Shown here: positions 32,924-44,818 of the stretch, piece after piece
Numbering within the stretch: position 1 is the first letter of the stretch
Layout: each line of letters opens with the position of its first letter
NCBI GenBank assembly: GCA_018296165.2
Contig: JACKQL020000001.1
Span: 62,001-126,000, forward strand
Reading direction: 5' to 3'
DNA: 64,000 nt
DNA from: Termitomyces sp. T153
Lineage: Eukaryota > Basidiomycota > Agaricomycetes > Agaricales > Lyophyllaceae
Notes under the pieces: model-generated
What the model saw: only the letters and a program-made list of their open reading frames with translations
Database searches by the model: none
Told to the model about the DNA's origin: nothing
Position numbers and translations under genes: made by a program

Positions 32924-35480
32924 GATGGGTGTGGGCCTCGTTTCTTGTTGCTCTTGGACTTGCTGCCTCCCCCACCTATTGTATATATAATTTTTTGTAC
33001 GCGAACATGTCCTTTCTTGGTCCCTGGGTGTGTGAAGTGAGATTTTAGTTTTGTATGAGGGCGAAGTAAGTGAAACACGCAGGGGTGTGAGAGGGAGTTG
33101 AATCCCTAGTGAGTCCAGAGGTGAGGGTTATGCCCGCTAGTGCCGTCTGCACTGGCTAGTCCCGGGGTTTGTTGGGACAGGGCGGGGCATCACAGGAGGG
33201 CTCCCAAGGTCCGGCGGGGGTGGTGGGAGTTCTCCAGTGGGGTTCCCGGCATTTCGGGCAGTGTCATTGAGTTCGATTCTCGGAAATTCCAACTGGAGGT
33301 GTAGGGGTTTTCTTTTGTCTGTGGCGGGGACATGCGCCGTATTGGTATTGGAGGGTGGGCCTTCGAATCTTTCACGGTGCCCAACGGGTTCAGGGTTTTA
33401 GTTGTCTTTGCAGTGCGGTTGGCGGGGGGTAATGGGGATCTTCCCATGGTCTAGCCCTTATGCCGGCACTGGTGGCAAGGGCGGCGGGGCCTTCTTCATT
33501 GGCGGGGTTCAGTGAGGCGAGGTTCGTCCTCGCAGTATAGTTGGTCCGGGTCGGGGTCGTGTTCTGGAGTGTTGCGTCTGTGGGCGGGCATGCTTCGAGT
33601 GGCGCTTTGGTGTGCTCCGGAGTGTCGATGACCGAGGGGGTGGGATGCGGGGTGATCAGTCCCAACCAGTTCCTTCAGGTCCAGGGCCGAAATTTGGGGT
33701 TCCGGGTCATCTACGTGATATTGCTCTCCTGACCAAAGGTAAGCCCGAGACGGACAAAGGGGGTCTTACGTATTTCTGATACTTCCTCGAGTTCGGAGGT
33801 CCGGGAGTTGGTGGTTCCTTCATTGGGGAAGAAGTGGGGGGTCCCGGAGTCGACACAAGGGTTACTCGGTGGGGATTTGTTGGTTGTTCACGGTTGTTGG
33901 AGCGGCGGGGAGGTCGGCCGCGGGGAGGCACTGGAGTGGGGTTTCCCAGGAGATGCGGCAGGGTTGAGGCTACTCTTCATTTGTGTTCCGGAGCGGCCCG
34001 GAGATTGTTGCAAGTGTGGGGGTGGCAGTGGGGAGAGGCACTGCTCGCTTTTCTGGAGGCTCCGATGATGTGGTCCCTGTTCGGCAGACATATTCCGGTG
34101 TAGGGGCGGGATTCAGAGTGGGTGGTGATTTCTGTTGCGGAGTTGGGGCTACCAGGGCATCATTGTCGAGCTGGCGCCGTGAGTTCTCTTGATCAAATGT
34201 CGTGGTCGGAGCGGAGGCCCTGGAGTCGTGTCGCCAGGGTCCGGAGCTGTGTTGAAGGGTTCGGAGGGGTCTGGGTTGGATAGTTTTGGGCTGGCGCGGG
34301 GTTGTTTGGGTCGTCAAGCCAGGTGGGGGAGGTCCTTTGAGGATATTGGAGTGTGTGCCCTTTGGGTCGTCGGGTCGCTTAAACAGCCGTTCATCGTTTT
34401 CTGGATGATGGTGGGGCTTCTCCCTCCCTTATATGAACATGTCAGCAAATTTAGAGTACTTAGGGAACTACTTCGTATAGGGTCCTTTTCCCTATAGTTA
34501 GTTCGGGGTGGCTCCTATGCTGGGGATTCCTTCGTGGGAGGTGGCGTAGTCTGGTGGTGGAGTTTAGGCTCAGGGGTGGCATGTGGGGGGGTTTTGGCGT
34601 CCAGGGTCCTCATTGTTGGGGGCTCCGGATCGTGTGGGGGAGGGTGGTGAAATAGCGGTGTGGTCCGGAGTGTCTTGTTCCAGGGTTGTTGGGGTCGGGT
34701 CGGAGGTGTCGGGGCCCCTTCATTTGTTGGGCGGAGGTGACGGCCAAATCGATTGAGGTCCGGAAGCAGGTCCTGGGGTTGGAGCGTAGCCTAGGTCTGA
34801 GGTTCTTGTTCGGTGGTTGGGGTTGTTGGGTCAAGCTTAATTTTGGTGGTTTCGGGGCTAGTTGTCAGAGGGTTTAGTTCCTCAGAAAGGGGGGGGGGTC
34901 GGGGTGAGGGTCGGGGGTCGGTAGTAGGATTCGGTGATGTTGTTGACGTTTAGTCACATTCGTTGGTCTGCGGAGTTGCTAGTGGGTCGGCAGATCCACA
35001 GGCGTGCTTTGGAGAAGCATGTTCTCAGTAGTCTCATCGGGGTTGGCGAACTTCATGCAAGGGGTGACTGTTTTGCGGCGGGTTGGCATTATTGTTTGTC
35101 GGAGGGTTGGCACGGTGCCGGAGACATTGTTGCTTGTTTGGTCGGATGGTCGTCAGGTTTTAGGATGTTGTTCTTGGGGTGATGTCAGGGTCAACTTTGT
35201 GCGAGAGAACGGAGTTGGCAGAGAGGGTAAGAGTGGGATGGGAGATGATTTGATGATTTGCGCGAGGGGTTGGAGGTTGGGTGTGAGTGGGGGAGGGTGT
35301 CCGTGGGAGGAGCCGTTGTATGAATGTAACCGGAGCAGAGGGGACGTTTGGTGTTGGGTCTGCAACTCAATGTGCCTCGGCAAATTGAGCAGGGCCATAC
35401 GAATCATAGGGATTTCCAGGCACGGGTAGACCATAGACATTGGAGTTATTTGATTGTGTGGGCGGAGATAATGAGGGCAT
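32924..35480 (-). other. Family A internal region, Pro-rich frame fragments
   Basis: Between the antisense gene and the primer-binding site lie about 2.5 kb that are G-rich on the plus strand. On the element strand, short Pro/Thr/Ser-rich frames follow one another, starting at 35480 with MPSLSPPTQSNNSNVYGLPV (stop after 37 residues). This resembles a decayed or never-coding Gag leader. No zinc knuckle, protease or polymerase motif is present. AT-rich sequence near 32981 (TGTATATATAATTTTTTG) probably ends the antisense transcript. Confidence 0.5.
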
Positions 35481-35499
35481 CACGGACAGGGTAAGGTAG

Positions 35500-35511
35500 A
35501 GTCTTGATATT
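35500..35511 (-). promoter_or_regulatory. Family A primer-binding site (self-priming type)
   Basis: AGTCTTGATATT on the plus strand lies one base inside the 5' LTR. The same 12 nt occur on the minus strand at 36189-36200, about 31 nt downstream of a TATA box, so the start of the transcript can pair with this site. This is the arrangement known for Tf1-like elements, which prime with their own RNA instead of a tRNA. Confidence 0.85.
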
Positions 35512-35512
35512 A

Positions 35513-36684
35513 TGTCAGGTTCCGCTGACCCCGGGGGCTCAGCTGCACTGGGCGAGTCCTTACTAGGCGGGCGTGATCCCCTTGCACTGGTAACCGAACA
35601 CTCGAAGACATTCCGGGCCCTGGTGGCTTGTGCGGATAGTTGGGGGGATGTGATCCAGACAGATCCGGGAAGGTCCAGAGAAGTCGGATTGTGAGGAAAT
35701 GAGACGGTCTTGGCGGGGTTCAGGCAGAAGGCCATACGGGAGATTCGCGGAAGCAAGGGAGTAGGTGGCTGTGTGATCAATGGGAACGGAGCCAGGGTTT
35801 GATGGGAGATCATTTGGAGCTGATGGAGTCCAGGACTGAGCGAAGAGTGAGGTTTGACCTGGTAAAGGAGTGTCGGGGTTCGTAATCGTAATCGCAGAGT
35901 TTGTGAGGTCGTTAGGGTTGATGAAGACTTGGGCACAATGGTCGGACGGAGTCACCGAGACAGCGTCAGACAAAATGGGATGGTGTTGATAGGGGACAAG
36001 AGTAGATTCGAATAGAGATACAAAACGATAATGAGAATGATAACGAAATGGAGACAAGACAAGACTGGGAGACTGAGATAAGACCGGGAGACTGAGATGA
36101 GACCGGGAGACTGAGATAAGACCGGGAGACTGAGATAAGAAAACGAGACACAAGACACGAAGCAATCAGACCATAAGTAACGTTAAGCAATATCAAGACT
36201 AGAGTACGAAGAGCTACTCGATGACTTATATACTGACTACCGGAGGACTTCGGGGTATGTCGGCTGTGGCGGCGGGGCTTGGCAGAGCTCGACGGAGGGG
36301 GTGGGTGTCAGTTGTGATCAAGGATCGTGCCGCGCTGATACGTTGATGGGATCATTGGAGAACGCAGGTTGCCCCGAGGTTGTCGTGATACTCCGGAATA
36401 GGTCAGAGGAACCAGGGTGTTGAGTTGATGATGGGTGGCAAAGATCGGGAACAGTGGGGGTGGTTCTCGGGGTTTGGGAGGCCCAGGGTAAGTGTCAGTG
36501 GCTGCGGGGCAGGCACCGAAGTTGGCCAGGGGGCCGTCGGAGTTAGCCGGGGAGGCGTCGGAGTTAGCCGAAATAGGCACGGGGCATGGGCGGAAGTTCG
36601 GCGGAGCGTTGGGGGTTTTTTTGGGGGTTCAGGGTTCGGGGGTTGATGGGCGATGTGCAGGGTTTCGGGGAACGGGTCATGACA
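35513..36684 (-). mobile_element. 5' LTR of the family A element (1,172 bp)
   Basis: It runs TGTCAGGTTCC...GGTCATGACA on the plus strand and is flanked on the right by ATGAC. From the presumed start at 36200, U3 is about 484 bp and R-U5 about 688 bp. Long open frames within it (e.g. 35563-36165) are shared by all copies with frame breaks and are not taken as genes. Confidence 0.93.
36189..36232 (-). promoter_or_regulatory. TATA box and transcript start of family A
   Basis: On the minus strand TATATAAG (36225-36232) is followed 31-32 nt later by CTAGTCTTGATATT. The spacing is usual for TATA promoters. Equivalent pairs are seen in the copies at 3.47, 14.3, 19.8, 52.35 and 62.6 kb. Confidence 0.75.
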
Positions 36685-36689
36685 ATGAC

Positions 36690-37300
36690 ATGTTTGACTC
36701 ATGCATGCAGGAGAGGGTCTTTGAATAACACAATAACAGAATTATTGTCACCTATTTGGGTTGCATCCCAACCTTTGGCAACCACAAGATGAAGCAGGAT
36801 ATGCCATAATTCTGTGCATGCCTTGGGTGAGATTGCTTTTGTGTAATCTCATCCATGAATCTGCTCATATCCTCAGAACACAAGTCTGAACTTGAAACAT
36901 ATGGCCTTCCCCTTCTCATTGTGTTGGATCTTAAAGATGGGTCAGCCTGTTCTGATTGTGGCTTGCACAGGAACTGCTGAACAAGGGATAAGCTTGTAAA
37001 CACCCATCTTGAAAAATGACTCAAGTCCATCACAATAAGCAACTTCCCACTTCTTTAAATCCCCAGATAACTTTGCCTTGGCCCATGTATTTGGCTCATC
37101 ACTCAATTCAAATAGGTACTGGGTCTTTTTGGGCTGTTCTACTGCTGCAAGAAGTTGTTCTATATCCTCCATGTATTCAATGTTTTCCAGGTCAGGAACA
37201 CAAGCTCCTTGATTGAAACCTTGATTGTGTATCTCTAGTCTCTGATTTGTATTTTGGACCTGATCTGAATCTTGGACTTGATCAACCCACACAGTATTCC
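36690..37300 (-). pseudogene. Ty1/copia reverse transcriptase start fused to RNase H
   Basis: The minus strand reads DEPNTWAKAKLSGDLKKWEV, GLESFFKMGVYKLIP, then HILLHLVVAKGWDATQI of copia reverse transcriptase, and next GDNNSVIVLFKDPLLHA and VKH of RNase H. About 1.5 kb of the usual protein, including the catalytic palm, is missing between them, so the element was internally deleted before the family A insertion. The RNase H frame continues at 19083. CpG is absent and stops are common. Confidence 0.88.
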
Positions 37301-37539
37301 TCTTGGCTTGTCTTTTGGCATAGGCAGCTCATACATGTTTACCAGCTGCTATTGATTCATGCACTGCTTGTTCTACTCTTGTGGAGGGTGCATTATCTGG
37401 ACTTGCCTTGGCCATTGGTATTAGTACCTGGCCAAACCACTGTAGTTGAGGGGCTGGATGTTCTTGAGGTTTGTCACTTGGTCCTGGTCTTGCCTGTGGT
37501 AGCATATATCCTCCTGGAGGTGTAAGGTTGCCATCATCA

Positions 37540-38320
37540 AGCATTGCTTTGTCTGATTGTTTGTTGGGGAGTTCATAGTATGTCTTTCACTTACAACATC
37601 ACTGGAGATAGGTATTGTGGAGTGTGGATGGCCATCATGACTTTCACAAAATCTGATGTGTTTAGTTCAGTCATTCTGTGATAGCATCTATAAGCTTTTT
37701 AGTCCTGTCTGTATCCCACCAGAATGGATTCAATTTATTGGACATAGATTTTGGATTATGAGATGCAAGAATCAACACAAAGGTCTGACATCCAATTTCA
37801 TGCATGTATGAGTAATTAGATCTTTGTCCAGTCCATGCCTCATGTGGAGTGATATTTGCAAGAGATTTGAATAGCATTCTTCAGTCAGTCAAATAGAATT
37901 TGTTCCATTTGTTAGGTGTACATCCTACTTCAATGTGCAGGACTTGTGCCTTCCCCATGAGAGTCAAATGCATTTGTTCCCCATGCCCTACCTATTGTGT
38001 TCTGACATATATGCTGCTTACTGATGTTTTGATCCTTGCAAAAGAAGTCATGATTCCATCTGGTACCCATTGATTTCTCTGTTGTGTCCTGTGCAGTACA
38101 TGCCAAGCTTTCCTTGAATTTCCATTTTGGAGGCTGTCTGACATGCCTTGAGGCATGCTAACCCATCACCCTTTTGCTTGGGCAGAATTGTCCAGTGCTC
38201 ACTGGTGTAGTCATCAACAATATTCATTACACATACATATCCTCTGCATGATACAACAGCCTGTGGCCCTGTGATCTACCCATAAAATCTCTGACTTCCA
38301 TGTTGCTTTCTGCCCTCCTT
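37540..38320 (-). pseudogene. Ty1/copia integrase remnant
   Basis: Minus-strand frames show IVDDYTSEHWTILPKQKGD with a catalytic Asp (near 38200), and the C-terminal copia block LANITPHEAWTGQRSNYSYM followed by EIGCQTFVLI at 37671-37877. Several stops interrupt it. It sits between the protease/pre-integrase and reverse transcriptase remnants in normal copia order. Confidence 0.88.
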
Positions 38321-39290
38321 CCTACTGATAAAACCATACTCTCACTAAGCACCAATTTCTATTATTTCCTATGTTTTTGGCAACTTCCAGATTTTCTGGT
38401 TTTTACATGACACAATGGTCATATGACAAAGTCACATGTGGTCTAGACTTTCAGCCCATCAGACAACTTTTCCCTTAGGAAGACTAGCAACCTCTAGTGA
38501 TGCCCTAGCAAAGTGGCCAATCACATTTCTTATTTTGATATTATTGACATGGTTTTCTTGTTGCTTGATTCAGTTTTATTCCTATACTATGCAACACCCT
38601 GGTGACTGGCATACTGACTGTCATTCCAAGTGTCTACTTTAGCTATATTTTGAGTTATCAACTTCCACATGGCATTTTTTCTGACTCACCTAGGTTGCTA
38701 ACAATCAGTTCCCTGTTGTTTTACCAACATGATCTCCTTTTATTACCTTTACTTACTATAAATACTGTCCTGTTTTCTATACTACCATCAAAGAATCATA
38801 CACCATTGTAGCTCCAGACTTCAGATCTAAGTCTTTCAATTGGACATCATTGAGTTAGTGTCCACATTGCTTTTGTTTTGCTAGTACCACTTATGAGTAC
38901 TATTCTGCCAAGTCTACATTTCACACTAGAACCTACAGCTAGTTCTCATTTGCTATTCCCTCTTTCACTAATGCCTTTGCTACCATCCAGTACCTCTTCA
39001 GACCCTCTGACCTTTTGCTAGTGACTTTAGCACTTGTGACCTTTCATTAACATCTAGGATCTAACAACACATTTCCCTCTTAAATCTCCTACATTTATTA
39101 TCACCTTTACTAAACCAGGTTCTCTGGGACCTAGCTCAATTTGCCACATTCATTTCTATAGTCTGTTCATACACTACTTGCAGACTGCTAGTTTATGTCC
39201 TTTGCACAGCAGCTAGGTGGCAATGGACAACATCACTGCACCTTGGGTGCAGTTTTCTGAGTCTGTTTTCCAGGAATGCATAAGTCATAT
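38321..39290 (-). other. Decayed stretch inside the copia element
   Basis: CpG-free, AT-rich sequence between the integrase core and the pre-integrase block. It is longer than expected for an intact copia polyprotein, so it may hold an old insertion. I cannot identify it. Confidence 0.4.
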
Positions 39291-39960
39291 TCAGGTGGTT
39301 TGGAAGTAAAGATAGAGGGCATACCTCATACAATACCAACTTTTGCTATATCTATGACTGTTTTTTGGCATGCCTGAGGCAGCAATACCAAGTTTCCAGA
39401 TCAGTGGAGTGCTGAGAGGTGAATGCTTGATGTTCAGTGAGCATAGAAGTGAGGTTGAGAGTGTAAAGTCATTGGTTGTGTATGAGTGGGCCTTGGGCCA
39501 CAATTGCATGGGTGGATTTGTTGATTAATTCTATGGATTCATCATCAAAGAGTGAGTTGAGGCCAGAGTGTTTAGCAAGTGAGCTGATGGAAATAAGTCA
39601 GACTGTAGCATTTAGAAGATACAGAGCATCTTCTAAGAGGATAGTTGCTCCTCTTGCAACATGAAGACAAATTTTTCCAACACCAATTGTGGTAACAGAT
39701 GATCCCCCTAGACCTTTAACAGTGTGAGGTGGAACAGGTTAGAGGGTTAAGAAGTCATCATGGCAGGAAGAAATGTGTTCTGTCACACTGGAGTTGACCA
39801 GGAAAGGGTTGGATTAAGACAAATTGAGGGGTGCATGCTTTGGGAGAGACATTGGTTGCCATAACATGTTCTTGAATTAGATTTGCATATTCTTTCCAGT
39901 CCATAGTTGCATGTGCCTCCTCAAATGCCATGAAGTCCATATATTTCCAACATTCCATGG
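39291..39960 (-). pseudogene. Ty1/copia protease and pre-integrase remnant
   Basis: The minus strand carries FLVNSSVTEHIS, the decayed protease active site (usually D-S-G), then TVKGLGGSSVTTIGVGKI and LEDALYLLNATV. The pre-integrase block follows with FTSQHSTDLETWYCCLRHA, where copia elements have L-x-T-W-H-x-x-L-G-H. Substitutions are largely those expected from CpG loss. Confidence 0.85.
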
Positions 39961-40054
39961 ATTGGTATGTGTGGATGAGGGTAAGGATGAAGTTGCAATG
40001 CCTGCAAATGCAGCAGTCTCTCAGGGAGTAGGTAGTTGTCCAAGATTGGAGGGA

Positions 40055-41200
40055 TCAGCATACCACAGTTTCCCATCTAACCCAATTAACAGTAACAAAT
40101 GATTTTGCCAAATTTACTGGGTTAGAGGTATTATTTGATGTGGTTATCTCCTTGGAATCTTTTAGTGCTGCACATGCATCAGAAAGAGATTTTCTTCCAT
40201 ACCCTCTCCTTTCTAAATACAAAATGGTTTTTGAGTGACCCCTACATGACTGTCCAAGCAGATGACAGTTGTTGCAGCATATTGCTCCTGGACTGTGATT
40301 GTGACCAGCTAAGTCAGAACTGTGAGATTTCCCACCCCCTTTTTCACTAAATGCCATGGCTTGTTTGTTGCTGGTCTTTGAGTTCATGATGATTTGTACA
40401 TTCTCCATAAGACAGATATTAGTCAGGTCACAGGGTTTTTCCTTTGTGCTCTTGCTGAGGACAGCCAAAACAGAGTTCTGCAAAGCCTCAAAGGATGCAT
40501 CATTCATACTGTTGAGAAGCGCTATGCAGGTGAACAGTTCCTTAGTGATTTCAAGGCTCTTTTAACAATATTGGTGATCCAGGCAGCTGTGGTAGGAAGG
40601 CTTCTGACTGGGAACAATACATTGACAGGGCCTCCTGGAGAAGGGTGATCTGCTTCATGGGCCATTCTCAATATGAATGGTGCTTCAGATCTTCATAGCA
40701 CTTCACTGCCCCTTTGTCTGTGACCAGATCTCGATGTTTGATGTCATCAAGGGCAGACCTCATGAATGTTATAGCCAGTTGATCATTCAAGTGCCAGTTG
40801 GCATGGGCTCAGAGTTTGGCAGTACTGTTGAGACATGGAAGTAATGGAGTGAAGACATATGCATAGATACCATTGAGGATTAAGGTTGTTCAGAGATAGA
40901 AGGGTTGGATATGTCAGTAGACAGAATGAATGTGGTTGACATAGTGAGAGAATAAGCAATTGAGCAGACAAAGAGATGCTCCTTTGGATGCATATGGGAT
41001 CAGCCCAATAGTCTGGATTTGAAACGTTTAACACTTTCTTCAGAAAATCATTGAGCAGCAAATACCCATTTCATCCGTGAAGGGTGCCCTGTTTGGCTGC
41101 AATACCCACTACTATCTGGACCCCATTCCATTGTGACAATTCTGTTGCAGCCCTATACATAAAATCTTCAAGTTGCTCTGACATTACTCACCATTTCTTA
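40055..41200 (-). pseudogene. Ty1/copia gag remnant
   Basis: The 150-residue frame 40055-40507 contains CCNNCHLLGQSCRGH, a damaged CCHC zinc knuckle, and GGGKSHSS, in a Gag of the copia kind. A frame just upstream (MNDASFEALQNSVL) and further broken frames to about 41.2 kb would be the capsid part. The beginning of the element and its LTR were not identified. Confidence 0.7.
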
Positions 41201-42235
41201 TTCCTGTTCAAAAATTGTTGTTTAATAGTTATCACTTAAAAATCACATTGTAAACATAAGCCGTTTAATTCATGTTCATGTTTATTTCTCTTTCTGTTCA
41301 GGGGCAGTTGGCTTTAAATGGGTTTAGACTACAGTTCTATGAGCACATGACAGGCATGTCGAGTAAATTATTCAAGGCAAGTTCAATCCTTCTACATTGG
41401 AGCTTGTGCCCTGCCTATGTCCACAATCACACATCAACATAATGTTTTCTAATAACATATACTGCACTTGTTTACTCCAGTTTAAACTTGTCATTCCATT
41501 CAGCCAAGCCAGAATAGAAAGGTAACATCTGCCACAGATTTTCGCGGAGAGCCTGGTAAAAACAGAAGCGTGAATACGAAATATTGAATTGCTGACCAAC
41601 AAGACTAAATTCCCATCAGAAAAAAAAACAGAATGGACCTCAGATAACATTGGTTCTGAGGACAAAGGGTAATAGCATGCAGGTAGAGGAAAGATGGACA
41701 TTGTTGCAGTAGAATATCGAGTCAAAGGACATGTGCATGGCCAAAGGGGCATATGAAACGACGGATAAAATCACATGTGATACACAGAGAAGACAAAAGA
41801 CATACCATTTGAGGAGATCAAGATGGGGCAATAGCAAGGGAAACGAATGCAAATTTTCTATTGAACAGTGGATTGCAGGTCTAGAAACGGCACGGACTGA
41901 AAGGCATATAGAAATGAAAACCAAAAAGGAAAACGATGAGCAAACGGGAAGAAACGGGCCGGCCGGATCAGCGGTCCGGAAAGCGTGACTTTTTATCTGA
42001 ATCAACCTTTGACGTTTTTTTCAATAGAGCCACAAGAAACCCACTGCATAGTAGCGGGAATAACCTGTTAGAGATCAAGACAGGGTAGAATAGGACAGAT
42101 CTATAGATCAGATGTAAATATGATGCCTCAGTCCTGGATAAATGACTTTATTAGACTATACCTATAGATCAGATGTAAAATATGATGCTATGGTACAAGT
42201 CAGTGTGTGTAACAATAAAGTATGTGTAAATTACT

Positions 42236-42267
42236 CACCCTCAGTCCCAGATGAATGACTGAGGGTG
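42236..42267. repeat. Perfect 11 bp inverted repeat
   Basis: CACCCTCAGTC and GACTGAGGGTG face each other across a 10 nt loop. No T-run follows and there is no gene next to it, so a role is not evident. Confidence 0.7.
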
Positions 42268-44260
42268 CTGTCTACGAGAGTCCAAATATATATGTAAAGG
42301 GGTATAGACAATGGACCATTGTCTACAGTGGCCAGGAGACAATGCATGACCGAGTACAATGAGTGTGTGTGGTGCCGCTGTTTGAGTCCAACACTAAGGA
42401 GTGACCAGTAATGGTAGTGGACTCCGATGGCAAAAATGATGTGTCTCACAGTAGGGTACTGAGGTCCAACAACACAACTGAAGTGTGAACCATTGTAAGG
42501 CTTGACATACTGTCCCATGATGAGGAAATTGCTTCTCCCGATATCTGAGTAAGGCCTCAATGTCTTGAACAAAAAATGCAACCTGTCTGGGCCTGAACAA
42601 AGAAACTGAAATTTCGGTCTCAAGTTATTTCGTGTGATTGCAACGTATGAAGGATGTCGAGTAACTTGTCAAACAACCCAGTATGGGCCCAATTTCAAGT
42701 TAGCCGCAAATACAGACAGCAAGAGGATACATAACCTGTGGATAGGGAGGAAATAAAGAAATGCTCAACGGATTGGACTCTTGGACTTATGAAGACCTTG
42801 GCCGGCGGACGTAGATTTTATTGCTCTACTGATGATGATGACCCAGGGGGGCAAGTGGATGCATTCTGATGAAAGGTTTCACCAAAAATGGTCAGCGCAG
42901 ATCAGCAGCCACATTGCGTCACTGACAGCTTCCTCGCCGGGATAATCCTTTATTTGAAGACTCCTCGGTAAGGATGACTAGGAGCATTCAAAAAATCCCT
43001 AGTTCCGTGAAAAATTCAAGTCAACATTTGCCAGCTACAGCATGTGATACAGAATGTGCAACGCAATCCAAATCATAAAAGTTGTGTAGAACTCGGTCAA
43101 AAAAAGTTGTTTGCAGAAATAGGTTGAACTAATGACACCGCTGCACTAACATCGCATGCGGAATGTAGCGACCGGCATTAATGATGTGTGGAGCTGTGAC
43201 GTTATAGTGGAACTGAGCATCGACAATTTATCGAAAATTCTATAATATGGGTCAACCTCGGCTTCTAATCACCGAGTTCTCCTCGCCACAAACGAATAGT
43301 GCAATTGTTAACCTGAGGACAAACCTTCTCCGAGACAGGCGCTGAGGACTGAGTCGCGCAGCCAGGTGTTCTTAGGAACGAGTGGTGTCATGAGCGACCG
43401 TCATATCTCTTCTAGACTCGGAACGCCGAGGGTGACAAGATCTAAGAGATATCGTTGCACAGTCAGCGCACAGGCTTAGCAGTTACGAGGACAGGCGATG
43501 GCCAACGTGGTCAGGTCTGCCCTCTTGAAGATGTATAGAATATGAAAGGCAATGCTACTCACAATGTTGATGAGTATTCAAATTATGCTGTAATTGTAAC
43601 GTAGAGAGTCTGGAGAAGAGAGGGAAGTTTGCCGAACCATTCGGACACAACAATCAAATTTTCAGCTGGCTGGCTTGCGGCCACAATATTATATTGTCAT
43701 CATATCTCCAACGGCTACCCACGGATTGCCAGTCTTTCAATTCGACACTGTAAATGGAAAATGGACATGCCATTGTTTACACGACCAACAAACGGAGAAT
43801 ATATTTCCCAATATCCCGCGCTACGCTTTGATAATCGCTAGAGTCCGGCATTTCTCTGCTGGTACCGGCTCGATCGCCTCGGTTGTTGAACCCCAGTGTG
43901 TTCGAACCCATAGTATTCAAGGACTGAACACGACGATGCAGTTCGCGAATCATCGAAATGATGCCGTACGCTATCGAGAAGCAGGAAACGTGTTTCATTC
44001 GTGATATCCGACGTTCTCCGGATACATGGTCAGGAATTTTCATTATGGACCGAGCCAAGTTGAGTTTGGCTGCCCCCGGCGTTAAGGAGGCATGCTGCGT
44101 GCTACTCAGAAATGTTTCGACCGTATGCACTGACGCCTCAAGGTCGCCTTCGAAATATCCAGCGTTAACAGCACGAAATGGGGCAAAGGGCTCAAGAGTC
44201 GAGGCCAGTGGTCATGGGTCCACATTGTAAGCAGTCGAGGCCTGACATTGTCACGACAGG

Positions 44261-44818
44261 TCAGTCGTTATATTCTGCTTTCTGTTGAATTCTTTGACGT
44301 ACCACCGGGAATGGGATCGCCGTCCCCTTTTCACACTCGAGAAGTTGATTTGGGCCGCAAAAGGTCTTTCTAATTCTCCACCGGACCCTATTGTCGCCGA
44401 CGAGAAGAGTTTCCGGCACGCCGAACGCTTTTTGATAGGCCAACGGTACCTTGAAATCGGATCTGCTCCAATCTCACGGTTCTGAGGGGGGCCTCAATCT
44501 CACGTCTCTGAGGATGAAAACGTTGCGTGGGGACAATATGACATCCGTGAACCCGTGCCTGTTCTAGATTTCTGTTGAAAAATACAGCGGAGGAAAGCTG
44601 TTCTTGCCCCGACAATTTACTCACGGTGATGCTCTCGATCGGACACAACATTGAGAATCAACCTTAACCTCAAAGGAGAGTTGTACATGCGAAATGTTGA
44701 GGGGAGGGTCGTTGAAGAGAGTCTGACCTTCTTCTGAATAATCAAGCGGAGAAATCGGTGCTTTTTCATAAGATCCAACGTCCTCTGCGATGTCTACGAC
44801 ATCGAAGGCCAGGGTCAT
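44261..44818 (-). CDS. Weak spliced gene candidate, hypothetical
   Basis: On the minus strand an ATG at 44818 starts MTLAFDVVDIAEDVGSYEKA and runs 64 residues. A good 53 nt intron (GTGAGTAAATTG...TTTTTCAACAG, about 44585-44637) joins it in phase to NLEQARVHGCHIVPTQRF and FHPQRREIEAPLRTVRLEQI, which ends at a stop near 44388. A third frame to 44261 (VAYQKAFGVPETLLVG) could be added by another intron. No domain is recognised. Splice signals are the main support; without transcripts this may be chance. Confidence 0.25.

Larger units (their letters stand above)
19079..36689 (-). mobile_element. Family A element with target duplication, split by a nested element
   Basis: The LTRs at 19084-20256 and 35513-36684 have matching ends and are flanked by the 5 bp duplication ATGAC (19079-19083, 36685-36689). 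Element sense is minus: the primer-binding site borders the right LTR and the polypurine tract borders the left one. After removing the nested family C element and one CAGT copy, the internal region is about 3.9 kb. It has no reverse transcriptase, protease or integrase, so this looks like a non-autonomous element. Its only clear gene is on the opposite strand. Confidence 0.92.

Noticed and set aside
32341..33048. Continuous plus-strand frame of 235 residues
   Set aside because: Only its first part is the family A antisense exon; the rest is a Gly-rich shadow of the downstream exon in another frame.
35563..36165. Minus-strand 200-residue frame in the LTR
   Set aside because: Contained in the LTR; the equivalent frame is broken in the other LTR copies.
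41640..42005. Hydrophobic minus-strand frame that could suggest a membrane protein
   Set aside because: Hydrophobic residues follow from pyrimidine-rich codons; there is no family resemblance and no promoter or intron evidence.
43777..44130. Minus-strand frame of 117 residues in the CpG-rich island
   Set aside because: No recognised motif and no splice support. Part of it overlaps the block shared with 16.5 kb, where the frame is not kept.
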